Positions 35,305 to 48,684 of a stretch of 64,000 bases of DNA are shown here, piece by piece. Made by a program: the position numbers and the translations under genes. The stretch lies in NCBI GenBank assembly GCA_963682055.1, contig OY821749.1, positions 25,551,631 through 25,615,630 of the forward strand, given 5' to 3'. Positions within the stretch are counted from its first letter, which is position 1. The number at the start of each line of letters is the position of its first letter. The stretch is from Primula veris. Taxonomy: Eukaryota > Streptophyta > Magnoliopsida > Ericales > Primulaceae. Below the pieces are notes generated by a model. That model was not told where the DNA came from. It worked only from the letters and a program-made list of their open reading frames with translations, and did no database searches.

Positions 35305-37665
35305 ATGGACAAATCTTCACTGGAAATACCACTTAATCAGAAAAGATTAATAGAGGAATTATCCCAAGGGCAGGAGTTAGCAAACAAGCTTAAGGTTATC
35401 CTTGATAAGCCATACGGTGATGACAAATTCTCGGTGACTAATGATCTTCTTACTAAGTTACTGAGCTGGTTTACCGGTTCTATTTCTATGATGAACCAAG
35501 ATGATAATTTTCCGGCAAGTACTCTAGTCGATGTGCCGCAATTTTATGACCGGAAAGAAGATTCCCGCGGAAGCAGCAAGAATTCTGTTTCGAAGGATCG
35601 GAAAGGGTGTTACAAAAGGAGGTAATTTTAGATTTTGTTTATCAATGTTTTTCATGATTCTGTCATTTATTTCAGTTTCTAGTTTCTAGATTCACAAATC
35701 ACAATTATGGTTTGTTATAAACTATTCTGGGATGAGACTTGAGAGTGCTAACCGACAAAGCTCTTTGGATGAGTTTTGTAGGAAGGAAACTAATTAGATT
35801 TTCTTAAACTGAACAAAAATATTCAGTCAAACGCATATCATCACTTAAAAGTTAAAACTATACTCATTAAAAATCATTTATATGACTGTTACTGCTGCTT
35901 TTTTTGGAGTCATGTTTTTATAGTATGTACTATAACAGTACATATTAGCATGAAAAATCAGAAGACTAAAAAGTTTTTTTCTAGAGAACATATATAGAAA
36001 CACAAAATATTATTTAGGATGAATTCATTTAACTAAGTCGGGTTGAATTAAAATAATTATGTTGATAGAATTACTTTTTGCTAAAGAATTTCATTGTGCA
36101 AGATTGTCGTCTAACCAGTGCCAGCTTTTAACGTGCAGAAAGAAATCGTATACATCTATACAAATAAGTCCCCAGTTAATTGATGATGGACATGCTTGGA
36201 GAAAATACGGCCAAAAACTTATCCAAAATTCTGAACAACCAAGGTTAGATTTCAATACTACTATAAGACTCAAACAAACTCTAAACAAGATTCGAAAAGG
36301 ACATATCAATTAAAGTACATCTGCAATAATTTGGGTTATGATATTAAACTTTAAAGGACCTCATTTTTTATTAACAGGTTGCCAATATGTTAACCTCCAT
36401 TTGGTAGTATTAGCATTATGTAACCTTGTTAATGACTTTGTATGAAATAAATCAATGATGCTAAACTTTATCTCACAAGTAATTACTATTAGGTTAAAGA
36501 ACTCTTGTGACCCCTAATTAATGTCTGGAGTAATTATGTTTGGCACCACTCAAATATGTTTGAAATTACGGCTCAACCTCACCAATTTTAGCTAAAATAC
36601 ATTAGCATTGACCTTTTGGTCTAAGAATATTTTCCATGCTAAAATGTGAGCTGGTATACTATAGTTTTTCACTTTTTATATATGAATCATCTGAAATACC
36701 GATAATGAATGAAATTGGTTCCTATTTCGAAAAGTTTACATTCAGATCTTCGTACTATAATATTTTCTGAGATTTCTGTTTACAAAATATCTGCAAATTG
36801 AGATTCAATTGCTGGCCATGAAAATATTTCAAGTTAGGCTTGATGCACGCGTAATTTAACTTCCAAATCTCAAGTAAATTAACCAGCTTATTCGCTCAAC
36901 TAATGTATATCTAAACAAGAGATAATTACAAGGAAAAAGTCCAAAGCAATTGCAGAACAAGTTTTAACAAATCTAAAGGTTAGTATTACAAAAAATTATT
37001 GATACGTCTGTTGACCCTGTACATGTATATATAAGTACTTGAATCTCCTTTGTTAGACGTGACGCGAACACTGCCAAGTTAAATCAAATACTTTCATCTA
37101 ATATTTAATTATTTATCTCGTATGTGAAGCCATATATAATCAATTACTAAAGAAATTCAATATGTTTATATACAGGAACTATTTTAGGTGTACCCACAAG
37201 TTCGACCAAGGTTGCGAAGCAACTAAGCAAGTGCAGAAAACCGAGGATGAGCCGCCAATGTACCAAATAACATACCACGGCAAACACACATGCAAAAAAC
37301 AACTTCTCAATACCCCTCGGATAATCTTTGACACCACTGATTTCAACGATTCCAAGTTTTTTATAAGTTTTGATCCAAACAATAAATTACATGAAAACCC
37401 AACATTTCCAAATTTCCAAACTATCACTAAAGAGGAGTATAATCCTACCGTGGACTGCCATGTGTCACCTGAATTGGCGACCGGATCCTCAGAGCCCATA
37501 TCCGTTTTCTCATATGAATCTGATTTTGGCCAATGTGGAGATATGATGTCTTACTTTAGTGCGACGAGCGCTCCAAATTATGGTTTTGAACAAATGGATA
37601 CGGAGGAGGGTCTTCATGGGTTTTCGGACAAGTCAGAATTTGAATTTCAACAGTATTTTTCATGA
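35305..37665 (+). CDS. WRKY transcription factor, group III (WRKY70/54-like)
   Basis: Nuclear DNA-binding protein expected to bind W-box (TTGAC) promoters, usually in defence, salicylate and senescence control. Exons 35305-35621, 36139-36243 and 37176-37665 join in phase to 303 codons plus stop. The N-terminus has a Leu-rich heptad-like stretch ([15 protein letters not shown]). The WRKY domain starts in exon 2 with [20 protein letters not shown] and continues in exon 3 with [13 protein letters not shown] and ends ITYHGKHTC. That is C-X7-C followed by H-X-C, which defines group III. The intron after PR splits the Arg codon, the conserved WRKY intron position. The acidic C-terminus ([19 protein letters not shown]) is activator-like. 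The ATG at 35305 sits in aaaaATGG context. Affinity to WRKY70/54 rests on [14 protein letters not shown] and is inferred. Confidence 0.95.
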
Positions 37666-38400
37666 TATCGCTTTGATCCTAATAAATTTATCACTCAAGA
37701 TAAACAATTTAATTTTATGAGGTGGGAGTGAGAAAATTAAGTGATCAACAAGGCTTGCTGTTGATTTGGTAGTACTGAATGGAGTATTTTCTTTTTGAAG
37801 TGTCATTCCTATAAATTAAGAAACACGTAATATAGTGCCTTGATATATAGGACCATAGCTTTACTTGATGTCTTAATATATTGTATTCAAATCTCATTGT
37901 AAATATGTGGGAGGTCTTTTATCTTTGCTCAATAAATTTAATATTTTACGTAACAGTACTGTTGAGGGATAATAAACAAACACATTCAAATCTATAGAGA
38001 TCTTGTAAAAATATAAAGACCTTACTTCTTTTGTCAAGAAAGGCATATCAATGTATCATGTTTTCAATGTCGTATTTTTTTTATTTTTTTTTTCAATAAA
38101 TACGCCAGCCGCCAGGTACATCTTCAAAGTTTTTATAGAAAAGTTTCACACACTTGTAACTTGTCTGTAATATAACTTGCATAGCCTAGTAGAAGTGTAC
38201 TGAATCTTGGTTCAGAGATTTACCCATATGAATAATTATTTCCCAAGGATATACCAATTTTTTTCATATATCGATTTCCAAAAACTGAAAAATACTTTCA
38301 ATAATACTAGAGTGATCAAATAAATGACATATCCCGAGTACTTATATCGCATAATTACATTATTGATTCTATAAAATATATACGGATAATAGAAAATATA
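37666..38400. other. WRKY 3' UTR and intergenic DNA
   Basis: Non-coding. aataaat words near 37930 could serve as polyadenylation signals. No other feature seen. Confidence 0.4.
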
Positions 38401-38407
38401 TAAGGAC

Positions 38408-38761
38408 TGACTGGGGCGGAACTAGAATGGTTTTCTTCGGAATGACGTGGTGTAAAAAAATATATCGAATAGAAAAAAAAAGGGTCTAATACAATTTTTT
38501 TTCTTCTATGTTCAACATAGCATAACATAAATATGAAATCAAAACAAAGTACATTGCACAGTAAAATAATTTTTTGATGTAACAGGATTTGAACTTCTAA
38601 AATTTCACTAACTTATGGTCTAATTTCACCAATACACCAATAACTCTTTGGTTTAACTAGAGAGATTATAAATGTATATATCTAATAAATTTTGTAATTA
38701 CATATATAAAAAAAATAAAAATAAAATTAAAAAATCGTCCCAACCCACTCTGGTCCGCCCT
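38408..38761. mobile_element. hAT-like MITE (GGGGCGGA ends)
   Basis: Left end TGACTGGGGCGGAACTAG and right end CTCTGGTCCGCCCT are inverted. taaggac flanks both sides (38401-38407 and 38762-38768), a 7-8-bp target duplication. The inside contains aggatttgaacttctaa and other words common to this plant repeat type. No coding capacity. Confidence 0.65.
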
Positions 38762-41700
38762 TAAGGACATGATCATATAAAATAAATTCTCCCATTCGTT
38801 AGTACGTTATTACTTATTACACTGTCTTAAGTATTTATAGCAACGATTAAAATTTGTTATAAAAAAAGATTCAAATTTGTCAAAAGTTAAAATTTGATCA
38901 AGAGAGGGAGAGACTAAGATAAAGGAATATGTATTAATAAACGGGGGTTTTAATTTTGTAAAGTGATCAAGATTTACGGTACAAATACAAACTGATGATG
39001 ATCATCACCTATTTGACATCTTCATAATGTATTATTGTTCACAATTTTTTTGTCTTTATCATTTCATTTTATGAATTGTTTAAATAAAGAAATTTGAATA
39101 TTTACACAGTTGATAAGTTGTACTAGGTGTCCACATCGTCTTATACGTAATAGACCCACCCTGGAAAAAAAGGAGTAGCTTTCACAGTTATATTCAGCAT
39201 GTGGAAATTGGCAAATTGCAATAAAAAGAGGTTTTCTTTTTTGAAGATAAAATATTTGAATAAACTACCATCTTCGGACACGTGTACATTCAAACAATAA
39301 AAAGAAGATGTTATGCCATCAGACCTCAATAATAGAAGTGATTTTTTTAGAAAAAAGTAGTGTTCGTTATTGTTTGTGAAAAAAAGGTCCTCAAGGTTGC
39401 TTTCTAATAATCCAACGTATATTATTACTTGGAAAGGTAGAAGCTGTATGCAAATGGCGCAATTTTTTTTTTATAAGAAATGAGACAATCTAAGAAACTG
39501 AAACTAATGAACAAGTGGAAAAATTCAGTCTAAATAAACATCCCACAAAATGGCGCTAAATTAATAAATGCTAGTTTTATAATGCAGAGGATTTAATTGA
39601 TACGATTAGTACTGGGTACTAGAGGGACCAATATAAAACTAGTCTAACTAGATATTGACTATAAACAGCGGCAGAACTAGGATTCCCGATTGACGGATTG
39701 AGACCGAATGAACTTCATATTTTTTTTTATTTTTTGTTGTAATGCGGGAAGCTAAAAGACTTGATCGGTTACTTTTGGCTAAAATACTTGATAAGAATAA
39801 AAAAAAAAAATGCGGAGGATTATAGCCTTCTATCTCTTGCGACTAATGTTTGCAAATGGTCTTGGGAATAGGAGAGCTGTTATGTCCATCATAGGATATT
39901 AGTAATCATGTAAGTGAAGTTACAAGTCCGTTTAGATGAAGGGAAAAAGATATGGAAAACAAAATTGATGGTTCAATTTTTTCCTATCATCGCAAAGGTA
40001 GAGGTGTTTCGCAAGATAGGGTGATATTGGTTGTGGGGAGCATAAGAAATTGCATAATTATTTTAGGAGCGAATTCAATTAAGAAATGTTTATTTTCTTA
40101 TAATCCGAACAGGTAAGAGTTTGACTATCTTCCTTTTGTTCGACCTACGGAGTCTCGCAATATTTGTTCGTTATTGGAATCACTGGCTAGTTGCTGTCAA
40201 CAAATCATCGAACCCAATGGTCACCGTAATCTGGTGCTACCTTAAAAAAAAGGTTAAAGTTGATATGTTAAGAATTTAGTTGTAGTGTGTTTTGTATTGC
40301 AATCTCATCTATATAAAGATTACCAGACTTTCAACAAAGGGGAATAACTTGACAGTAAGACTGGCCTTCCTAGTAAGCTATTCTTCATCCACATAGGTGT
40401 TATGTTAGTTTTGCCTTTGATGTGAGGTGAATGTTTCTTTTCTTTAAAGATAACGTTTCAGTGGTTAGACCTTTGATAGAGCTCGTGACCATGTTATTAT
40501 TTTTGGGGGGAAATCACTAAAAGGCGTACTCTGTTTAGTCTTATTTATTCAAGTGTTTTCAAGTTCTGCAAAAAACTAAAAAATCTGCATACTGCCAGTT
40601 TCTTACTTATTCATCGATGAACTTGGTTGTGAAAGACAACTTGTTCAATGCGTCGGAAGTGGCTGTACACAAATTGTAGATCCATTCACTATTAGGATGA
40701 AGTTTAGATGTGTGTAAGTATTGATTTTCCTGAAAGTAATCAAAAGAAACTCATTTCAGGAAACACCCCTGCTTTTCTTTGCCAATTAGTTTCAGGGACA
40801 GAAAGATGAGAAGTTCAAGACAAGATAAAAATGCATCTTATGTATCGGGGAACATTGCAGAATAAATCCTTCTTTGGTTTGAGTTAATTTGGAACATAAT
40901 AACTTTAGTTTTATTGGTTTAGATTCAAAATTAACATTTGTTGCAATCATTTTGTTAATCCATTAAACCTTTGGAATACTCAAAAGAAGAACCTCTGGAA
41001 CAGCAGCCAGTCGTTCATGTTTCCGAAAGTTGTATACAAGTTCTTTTCAGAACGACTTCTTAGCAACATTGACTTGTGGTTTCCTCCTTGTCTGTTTCTA
41101 GTTCAGATAAGTTTATTTCTAACTTCAATTGTATTTGTCCGTCTTGTCTTATGTTCCATTTCAAGTTAAAATAGCATTTTCTGTCAAACGACAAACTTGC
41201 TATAGTTTTTCCATGAGCTAGCACAATCTATGACTTACTTGAAGTTTTGCTCTTATTTTGAGCTCTTGCAATGTCATATCTAACCGGATGTACTTTGGAC
41301 ATTACTTATGGTTCTTATTTTTCTTCTCAAAGTTCCACTTATTCTTCTTATTACAGTATTGAACAGTTTGAGCTTCTAGTGGCATTTCCTTGCGTTTGTG
41401 TTTTACGTAACTTTATATAATATTTGCAATAAGGGTAGTTCTTCATAAAGAGCTCGAACATAACTGATAGAAAAGCACCATCAATGAGTCCCAAAATTGT
41501 TTGACAGTTCTAAAATACAGCAGGCTTTACAAATACATGCACACAGCACAAGAAGACACCATTTCCCCATGCTTCAAACGCTAGAACTATGTTTGGCTTG
41601 GAGAAGCCAAATTAAGAGTGGAGTAAGAAAAAGTTTCTCTTGTTGCGTTTCATAAAACCGACACTAGAAAAAAAAATGGTTTTCTCCTGAAAACAGTGTA

Positions 41701-41870
41701 CCAATTGAGTAGCTATGGGTCACTAATGGACTCAATTTCCTGAACTAGTCTGGATGTAGCAATCTTTGTTAACAATTATATTTTAAATCTTACAGCTATA
41801 CATAGTGACATTGTTCATAAATTGTAATACATTGGTGACAAACTGACAATGTTGTCACAATGTACCAATC
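38762..41870. other. Intergenic DNA, no gene supported
   Basis: Mixed composition, less AT-rich after about 39900. I searched for splice-bounded exons without finding a frame I could support. A truncated repeat end resembling the GGGGCGGA family may occur near 39668 (agcggcagaactagga). Confidence 0.35.
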
Positions 41871-41874
41871 AGCT

Positions 41875-42553
41875 AATTTGAGCGAGGCTGGAGTCGAAGT
41901 GCTGAGGTTTGAGATGGGTCAAGCTCCATTTGCACCACTCAGGAAGTCTGCCCTGCTGGCCTGGACATGCATCGGTATTTACAAGGTCTCATCTTATGCG
42001 TAATGAAGTAGAGTGATTGTTATTGCTGATGGTTGCATTTCACACTCACTGTGGGCATATTATCAAAGCATTGTCGCTTGGTGCTTCTACTGTAATGATG
42101 CGAAGTTTCTTAGATGGAAATAGCTGGAGCATACGAGATTCAGAGTGGTCATATGGCCACTCTGGAAGCCACGAAAAAAGTGAGAGATGCTAGATACTTG
42201 GGTGACAATGCAAAAATAAAAATTTCCCAGGGCGATTGTTGGAGAAAGGCTCTTTGTTTTGAAATTTGTACCTATTACTATGCAAGTTGTTAAGCACTGT
42301 TTCCAGGACCTTGGTGCCCCTTCCGTGCAAGCTGCGCATGATCTATTACGGCCTACTGTACTAAAGCTAGAGGTTTGTATACCCAAGCTCACAACTTGTA
42401 GGCGGAGTTCACGTCCTCGTTTATTATGAAAGTTAATCTTTCTGGTTTTACAGCCTCAAAGAACCCTGGCATTCTGTTTGGTTCTTTACAATCAATTACA
42501 AAGTGCATCACTGGACCTGCAAACAGAGGAGCCTACTTGTTGTGCTCAGTAAC
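41875..42553 (+). pseudogene. Possible exon fragments of an unidentified protein gene
   Basis: Three splice-bounded open pieces lie in order. 41875-41988 reads FEMGQAPFAPLRKSALLAW and ends before gtctca. 42308-42373 follows tttccag, reads DLGAPSVQAAHDLLRPTVLK and ends before gtttgt. 42454-42549 follows tttacag and reads PQRTLAFCLVLYNQLQSAS, then stops at TAA. A further open stretch, ATLEATKKVRDARYLG, lies at 42114-42240. The peptides look like real protein but I do not recognise the family. The missing frame continuity suggests a gene relic or a gene with many small exons. Confidence 0.3.
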
Positions 42554-43236
42554 GTTTTCTTCAATGATGGCATATAAACTTTATTTGGATCAGTGTCGTT
42601 TCATCCGACAATTGAGCACTGTTTTCATAAGAACACCTTGTTCTCAGTAGTTAATTGCAGGGCATAAGTTATTTTTTAAGTCAACTTTTCTATTTCCCTT
42701 TAAATTAATGTTCGGACTGTTTAAGATTAAATTTCTTTTTTATTTTGAAAAGTTTGAAAGCTATATGGAAATCCTAAATTAAAAAGATGCATATTCAAAT
42801 ATGCCGGATCTTGAGATGAAGTTGTAATCGTTTGCTTTTGTTAAGACTTTATATGGTTTCTAAACTTCATAGATGAAAGCCTCCATAAAAGTTCACAATA
42901 TACATACTTCTATGTTCTACAGTATTAAACGGTGGTACCGTGGTGGCGTGGTGGTACTGCTCAATTTCACCATTCTTGGGGATAATAATGCCATCATATG
43001 CAGAACTTACAGATTTCACTTTAGAACAATTCACATATCCAAACACCATACAAGAAACAATCCCAAGTAGAAAAAAGAACAAAAGAAAAACATCTAATAA
43101 GTCAAGTAGTACAATATGCCGCAACACACAAACACACACAAACACGAACACAGACATATCAAGTACAAGTAGTACATATTATTGAAACAGGGAAAAGAAA
43201 CGACCCCGACTTATTGAGGATATATGACAATGTTTG

Positions 43237-43506
43237 CTATTTGGAAATATGAGCTCCCCGGAGCAAAGCTTGATAATTTTCCATTGAATTATTACGCGCC
43301 CAAATGATCCCACATGTAGCGCACCGTGTTTGCATTCCATTACCAGGTATAGAGTACGTACTTGGACCAGGTTCATGGATTGGTGGTGGTGGTTGTTCAG
43401 GTTGTGGCTTTTCATGATCTGGAGTTATTGGATCAGGAGGACATGGGGCATCATGCGTGTTTCGGCCTGCAATTTCCAGGCTAGATGGGCATTCGTTATC
43501 AGTCAT
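43237..43506 (-). CDS. Hypothetical 89-residue proline-rich protein
   Basis: Open frame from an ATG at 43506. The first half is Pro-rich (CPPDPITPDHEKP, EQPPPPIHEPGP). The second half has a CATC pair followed by GIIWARNN. No signal peptide or membrane segment is seen. The composition is more protein-like than neighbouring chance ORFs, but there is no family match from memory and the other strand is also open here. It could be an exon of a longer minus-strand gene. Confidence 0.3.
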   Translation of the reverse strand: MTDNECPSSLEIAGRNTHDAPCPPDPITPDHEKPQPEQPPPPIHEPGPSTYSIPGNGMQTRCATCGIIWARNNSMENYQALLRGAHISK

Positions 43507-44143
43507 GTTGATAATTATCGGAGAAGGTTATGAACTTATTATGACTCGATCTATGGTAATCAAAGACTCAGTCTATGGTAATGGAGGACTAGATCTATGG
43601 TAATCGAGAACCTATTTGTTCTAAAAACTTGGTTGACTAAAATGATCGGAACAATGCTAAAAAAAAGTCTATATATGGTTCTTTAGAAAAGTTGGTCCAC
43701 CAATAAACAATAAAGAATGACTATGGATCATTATATAATCTAGTTTGTTGAAATGGTTTAATTAATCATACAGTAATAAATAGAGACTTTATAATCTCTG
43801 TTAAAATAGCTTTTGCAGTTGCCGTTTGGACGGTAAAAAGGCCTATTTTTTTTTTACCTTGAAGATTTCAAGTACCGCCTAAATACCAAGAAACCGCACC
43901 ATTTTAGTGAGATGTTTCGATATGTCGACATTAAGTTCTGCATATGAAAGATACTGCAAAAATTCACAAGATACGGTAGCTGTTTCAATTTTAGAAATAA
44001 CAAGCATATAACCGAACCATTGTCTAAAGGGGATGACGCCAATCTCTCAAAACTTTCTCCAATACTATTTGAGACCTTTTTAAAACCAGAAAATGCTGTA
44101 GTACTTCTGGAGTTTTCTGAATCTTGAATGATGCAATAATAAA

Positions 44144-45075
44144 AGGGAAAAAAATACATTTTAGTGTTATACTATTAAATTTAATAACTTTCATAATGTT
44201 CACAATTCAGATACCGCTGTTAATTTAATTGGATGAAAATTAGTTTCCATTTTGGTCATATTCTTTGTAACTTGTATAAATTTAACCCTTAATTTTCTGA
44301 AATGTCTCATTTTAGCATAAATTCAAAAATATATTGTATAATTATATTATATATATATAATACACATATTTATATATATGTTATATTAATGTATGAATAA
44401 ATATATACTATATAATATAATGTATGTATACATATTATTGCAAATAATATAAATTATAGATGATGTTTGATTAAGAATAAATTATAAATACTTAACAAAT
44501 ATATTATATTTACAAAAAATAATACTTTTTTGATATATATATATATAATACATATATATGTGTTATATTAATGTATGAATAAATATATACTATATAATAT
44601 AATGTATGTAAACATATTATTGCAAATAATATAAATTATAGATGATGTTTGTGTATAAGAATAAATTATAAATACTTAACAAATATATTCTATTTACAAA
44701 AATTAATAATTTTTTGAAAAAAATAACAATTTTTGCTCAAATGTTATTCAAATACTTTCTTGCCGTTTTTTCATGAAATTATTCAAATATATTTTTTAAA
44801 TTGAGATATTTATTATGTATGTATATATATATGTGTGTTTTAGTAAAAATATTGTAAATTGTAATGTTTCGAAAAGACATGATTAAATTTATACAAGTTA
44901 TAAATAATATGATCAAAATGAAAAGTGAAACTAATTTTCATTCAACTAAATTAACGGCAGTACCTGAATTGTGAATATTATGATAGTTCAGTACGTTAAT
45001 TGTAAACTTTGATAGTCTGTTACCTAAATCGTTAAAAACAGATAGTTTAGTACATTAAATGTATTTTTTTCCAAT
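44144..45075. mobile_element. Foldback element with ~160-bp inverted arms
   Basis: The left arm (tacattttagtgttatacta, cacaattcagataccgctg, gatgaaaattagtttcc) is mirrored at 44870-45075 (gaaactaattttcattcaac, taacggcagtacctgaattg, gtacattaaatgta). The inside holds a direct duplication of about 181 bp (tgttatattaatgtatgaat near 44379 and 44560) made of AT-rich sequence. No coding capacity. Confidence 0.7.
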
Positions 45076-45352
45076 TAAAAGAGATGATGAGAATATATAT
45101 AAATAATGTCATTTGTTTTAAAAATATATAAGACCCTAATTTAGCCGATGAAAAATCTCTAAAACATATATATTCATAAAATCAAAGAACTCAGGAGAAA
45201 TAAAAATACAAATCAAGATAGTGTCGTCCATCTTCTAGGAGTATTATCTTATTCTCAGGACTTCCCGTTGATTTTCTGCTTAGATTCAAATACGCGTGTA
45301 GAGAAACCTACTTGGAGAATTAACGCGTCCCGTTTGTCCTTATTGTTTTTGG

Positions 45353-46054
45353 TGTAGTTATGTATGTAAATGAAACGAAACGAATCGAATAAAACTTTGT
45401 TTATTTTCAGTTTATAAACTAAAACTCATGTTGATGTTTATTTAAATACGAACGAATATTTGACGAACATGAACCGAATATTTGACGAGGCGAACACGAA
45501 AACATCTAATTTATTCCAAAACATTCAATAATTGAAAAAATATATATTTTTCTTTCTTTTTAAAATATATTTTAATTTTATCATATTGTTAAATAGGATA
45601 AATTAGTTTACATATAACTTTAAGTTTATATATTGTATAAATTCTTTTTTTACAAACGTATGATTACTTTAACAAGTTGAACATTTAACGATAAAATCGG
45701 TGACTGTATTTACAGTATGATGATATAAATTACTATAATAAGTTCAAAATAATACAAATATATTATTTATATTATTATAGTATAAATAAGTTTATTAATT
45801 GTGTAGTGATATTAGTTTTTGTTACATCATTAATAGATTTAGTTTTTTATTTTATCAAACTTTATATATAGTTACACGAACACGAGGTTAGACCAACCGA
45901 ACAGAGACATGTTTATGTTTAGTTCACTTAATAGACGAACACTATATTCTTGTTTATTATCGTGTTCATTTATAAATGAACGAACATGAACCGAACATTA
46001 TTCGAGCCGAACACGAATGATTCCACGAACAGCTCGTCTCATTTACATGCCTAT
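45353..46054. mobile_element. hAT-like MITE with GAACGAA-type inner repeats
   Basis: Left end tatgtatgtaaatgaaacga and right end tcgtctcatttacatgccta form imperfect inverted repeats of the TAGG-ATGTAAATGA type known from hAT MITEs. The inside carries cgaacacgaa/gaacgaacatgaaccgaac words at both ends and AT-rich DNA in the middle. No clear target duplication was found. Confidence 0.6.
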
Positions 46055-46336
46055 ATGTCCTCAGTGGATCATTCGGGATGTAGGTGTTGGACAAAATAGG
46101 GGAGACTTGAAGAAAAAAAAACTAGGGTCATGTTGCCTGTTTCCATTATCAATATTTTGCAAAATAACATGTTATCGGTTAAGGAGCACAAGTAACGGGA
46201 AAAAGTTTCCGGGGAGTTCAAACAGCCGAGATATTTAGTGTCTTCATCCTTTTGTTGGACTACGGAGGTTAACAAGTAATAACATTTACTTGATAACGGA
46301 ATTACTAGTTTCTATCAGACAAATCATCGAAGCCGA

Positions 46337-46917
46337 CAGGGGCGGATCCAGCAATATTTTTTTGGGAGGCACAAATATATTGAGATCAAGATAATACAAT
46401 TTTCAGTTTTCAAAAAAAAAAGATAATGCAATTTTCACATGTGATCAGTTTCAAACAAACGAACAAATGATCTATTGAGTTTTTACGATTATGGTCTTTT
46501 TTTCTCTCGCTGAAGCAGAATTTGATAAAGAATGAATTAAAACTGTGAAAACTGGAAAAAATAAAATAAAAAATCAAGTGACCACTTGAGCAAAATTTGA
46601 TAAAGAAAAAACAAAAAATGAAAAAACATGAAATAAACAATAAGGTAAAAACTTAAAGGACCAATTATGAAATATAGAATGAGGCAACCTTTCTATTCTA
46701 AGTTAAGTGACCGACCACACGTGTTCTGTTCAATTTGAACGAAATCTTTACCAAATAAATTGCACAAGTACTTAGCAATATAAGTTTTATACCGTAACAA
46801 ATAAACCTGATATAATCAACTGATCATGTTTCTCTATATACGGGTAATTATGTAATTTTCAGGAATAAAAAATTTAGGGGGCACATAACCCCATGCCCTA
46901 GCTTAGATCCGCCACCG
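46337..46917. mobile_element. Short terminal-repeat element with GGGGCGGATCC ends
   Basis: The left end caggggcggatccagc pairs with the right end gcttagatccgccaccg. Flanks gaagccga and gatgccgg agree at 6 of 8 positions, a possible decayed 8-bp duplication. hAT-like non-autonomous origin is inferred. Confidence 0.55.
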
Positions 46918-48680
46918 GATGCCGGTGAGAACAAACTTTTTAGTGTTTTTAGAAATATTTAGAGTAGAACCGTTTGAGCTTTAAAAGCCATTTTCTTTTC
47001 CAGGAATTTATCATGTTAAGTTTTGTTTTTAGTCTTTTTCTATCTCTCATTTGGAGGTAAAACCTGCGAAACTTTGCAGACGACATGGCTGGAACCCTGA
47101 CGGTAAGCGTGGTATACTCGGGTAACAACCAGACCGACATGATTTTTGTTAGAATCTGTCTTATTTTGTGGAATTTATAATTATACTGTCTTGGGACATT
47201 TGTAAATCTGCATTTCTTACAAAAACAATTCTGAAAATCCATTTTTCATTTTGTATGTTAAGTTTAATAATCTTTCAAACTTAGAGAAAATAAAATATAT
47301 GTCCTTTAACAAAAGGTTTCTTCTCGGATTGTAAATACTAGTATCAAATATCAATTATCCTAACCTTAATGCCAACATAATATTGACGATTAACATATTG
47401 ATATAATGACTATGAGAAACTGTACTTGTTTAAAAAGTACGGTATTTAAGAACTAAGATGAGTAATGAGTGCTTCTTTTATGATATTTCCAAACATGTCA
47501 TGTACTCAAATTACTACAAACTATATATATTGCCTTGCCTGAATATAATTATAAGGTATCGTTGATATAATGGTAACACTAAAATAAATAAACACATTAA
47601 ATTATTAGTTACTATTATTGATTTATCAATAGTGTCAACGCGTTTCCACCGCAAGCTATGAATTTTGATGATTGAAAATGAGCAGCTGTCTCTCCATTTT
47701 ATTATCAATGGGACCTACTTTACCCAAATATCATCCTTTTTATTTTATTTTATTTTAAAACTTTTACTAATTTTACAAACAAATTAAGGGACAGTTCCGA
47801 CCTTTCTGTAATCCACCCAAATAGTATTTTGTTATTTGTTTTTACGCGGTGATGGGTATATACATTAATGGTCTTAATGGTCTCCATACCTTGGACGAAC
47901 TTTTTATTAGGTCTTAAAGTTTACCTTAACAATGATAAGGTTCACCCATATGATACATCAAACTTTATATACTTCCTTTCTTCCTCTTAATTTTTCATTG
48001 ACAAATCAAGTGTAGTTGTAATCGGTCAAGAACTCTTATCAAAGATATCGAAATGAATTTTTTTTAAAGTTTCATATAGCTCAAATGTTACTATTTATGA
48101 TAATATTTTGAAAAATCCGAGACGCTAAAAAATTATGATAGGATTAGTCAATTGTGTACGTAGTAGTTTCCTAATTTATTTTTTATATATATAAAAGTGG
48201 TCATAGAAAATAATATCAATACCGACTTTATACTCGAGCTGCTAAAAAAATTTACACTATAATTTTCAATTCTTAATAGAAGTGGTCTTATTTGGATCAA
48301 ACCTCTAACTTAAAACTCTAATTTATCAGTTTATTGATCATGCCGTTAAATATAGTCAAAGATTCAAATGTTCCTAAATTCACCAAAAAATGCAATAACA
48401 CGCGACAACCTGCTGAAAAACACATTTTTTGCCCATTGTCATTCTAAAAACACATGGAGAAATCAATACAAAATTTATCTGATCTAGACAACATGATTTA
48501 ATCCAAAAATAAGCCTCCTACATCAAAATTTGAATAGAACCAATATTGTAGCAACTAAAAGTATATGGTAGAATTTGAAGTTTATTAAAAATATAGTAAC
48601 CATATATGCAATGTATAACTAAGTCCAATATCTTTTGTTCATATTTAGAAAAGCTATGTCTTAATATTAGTTGCCAGAAT
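46918..48680. other. Intergenic DNA upstream of FERONIA
   Basis: AT-rich. ORFs at 46949-47242 and 47514-47708 have no family features. The promoter of the receptor kinase gene should lie in its right part, but I could not fix a TATA box. Confidence 0.4.
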
Positions 48681-48684
48681 ACTC

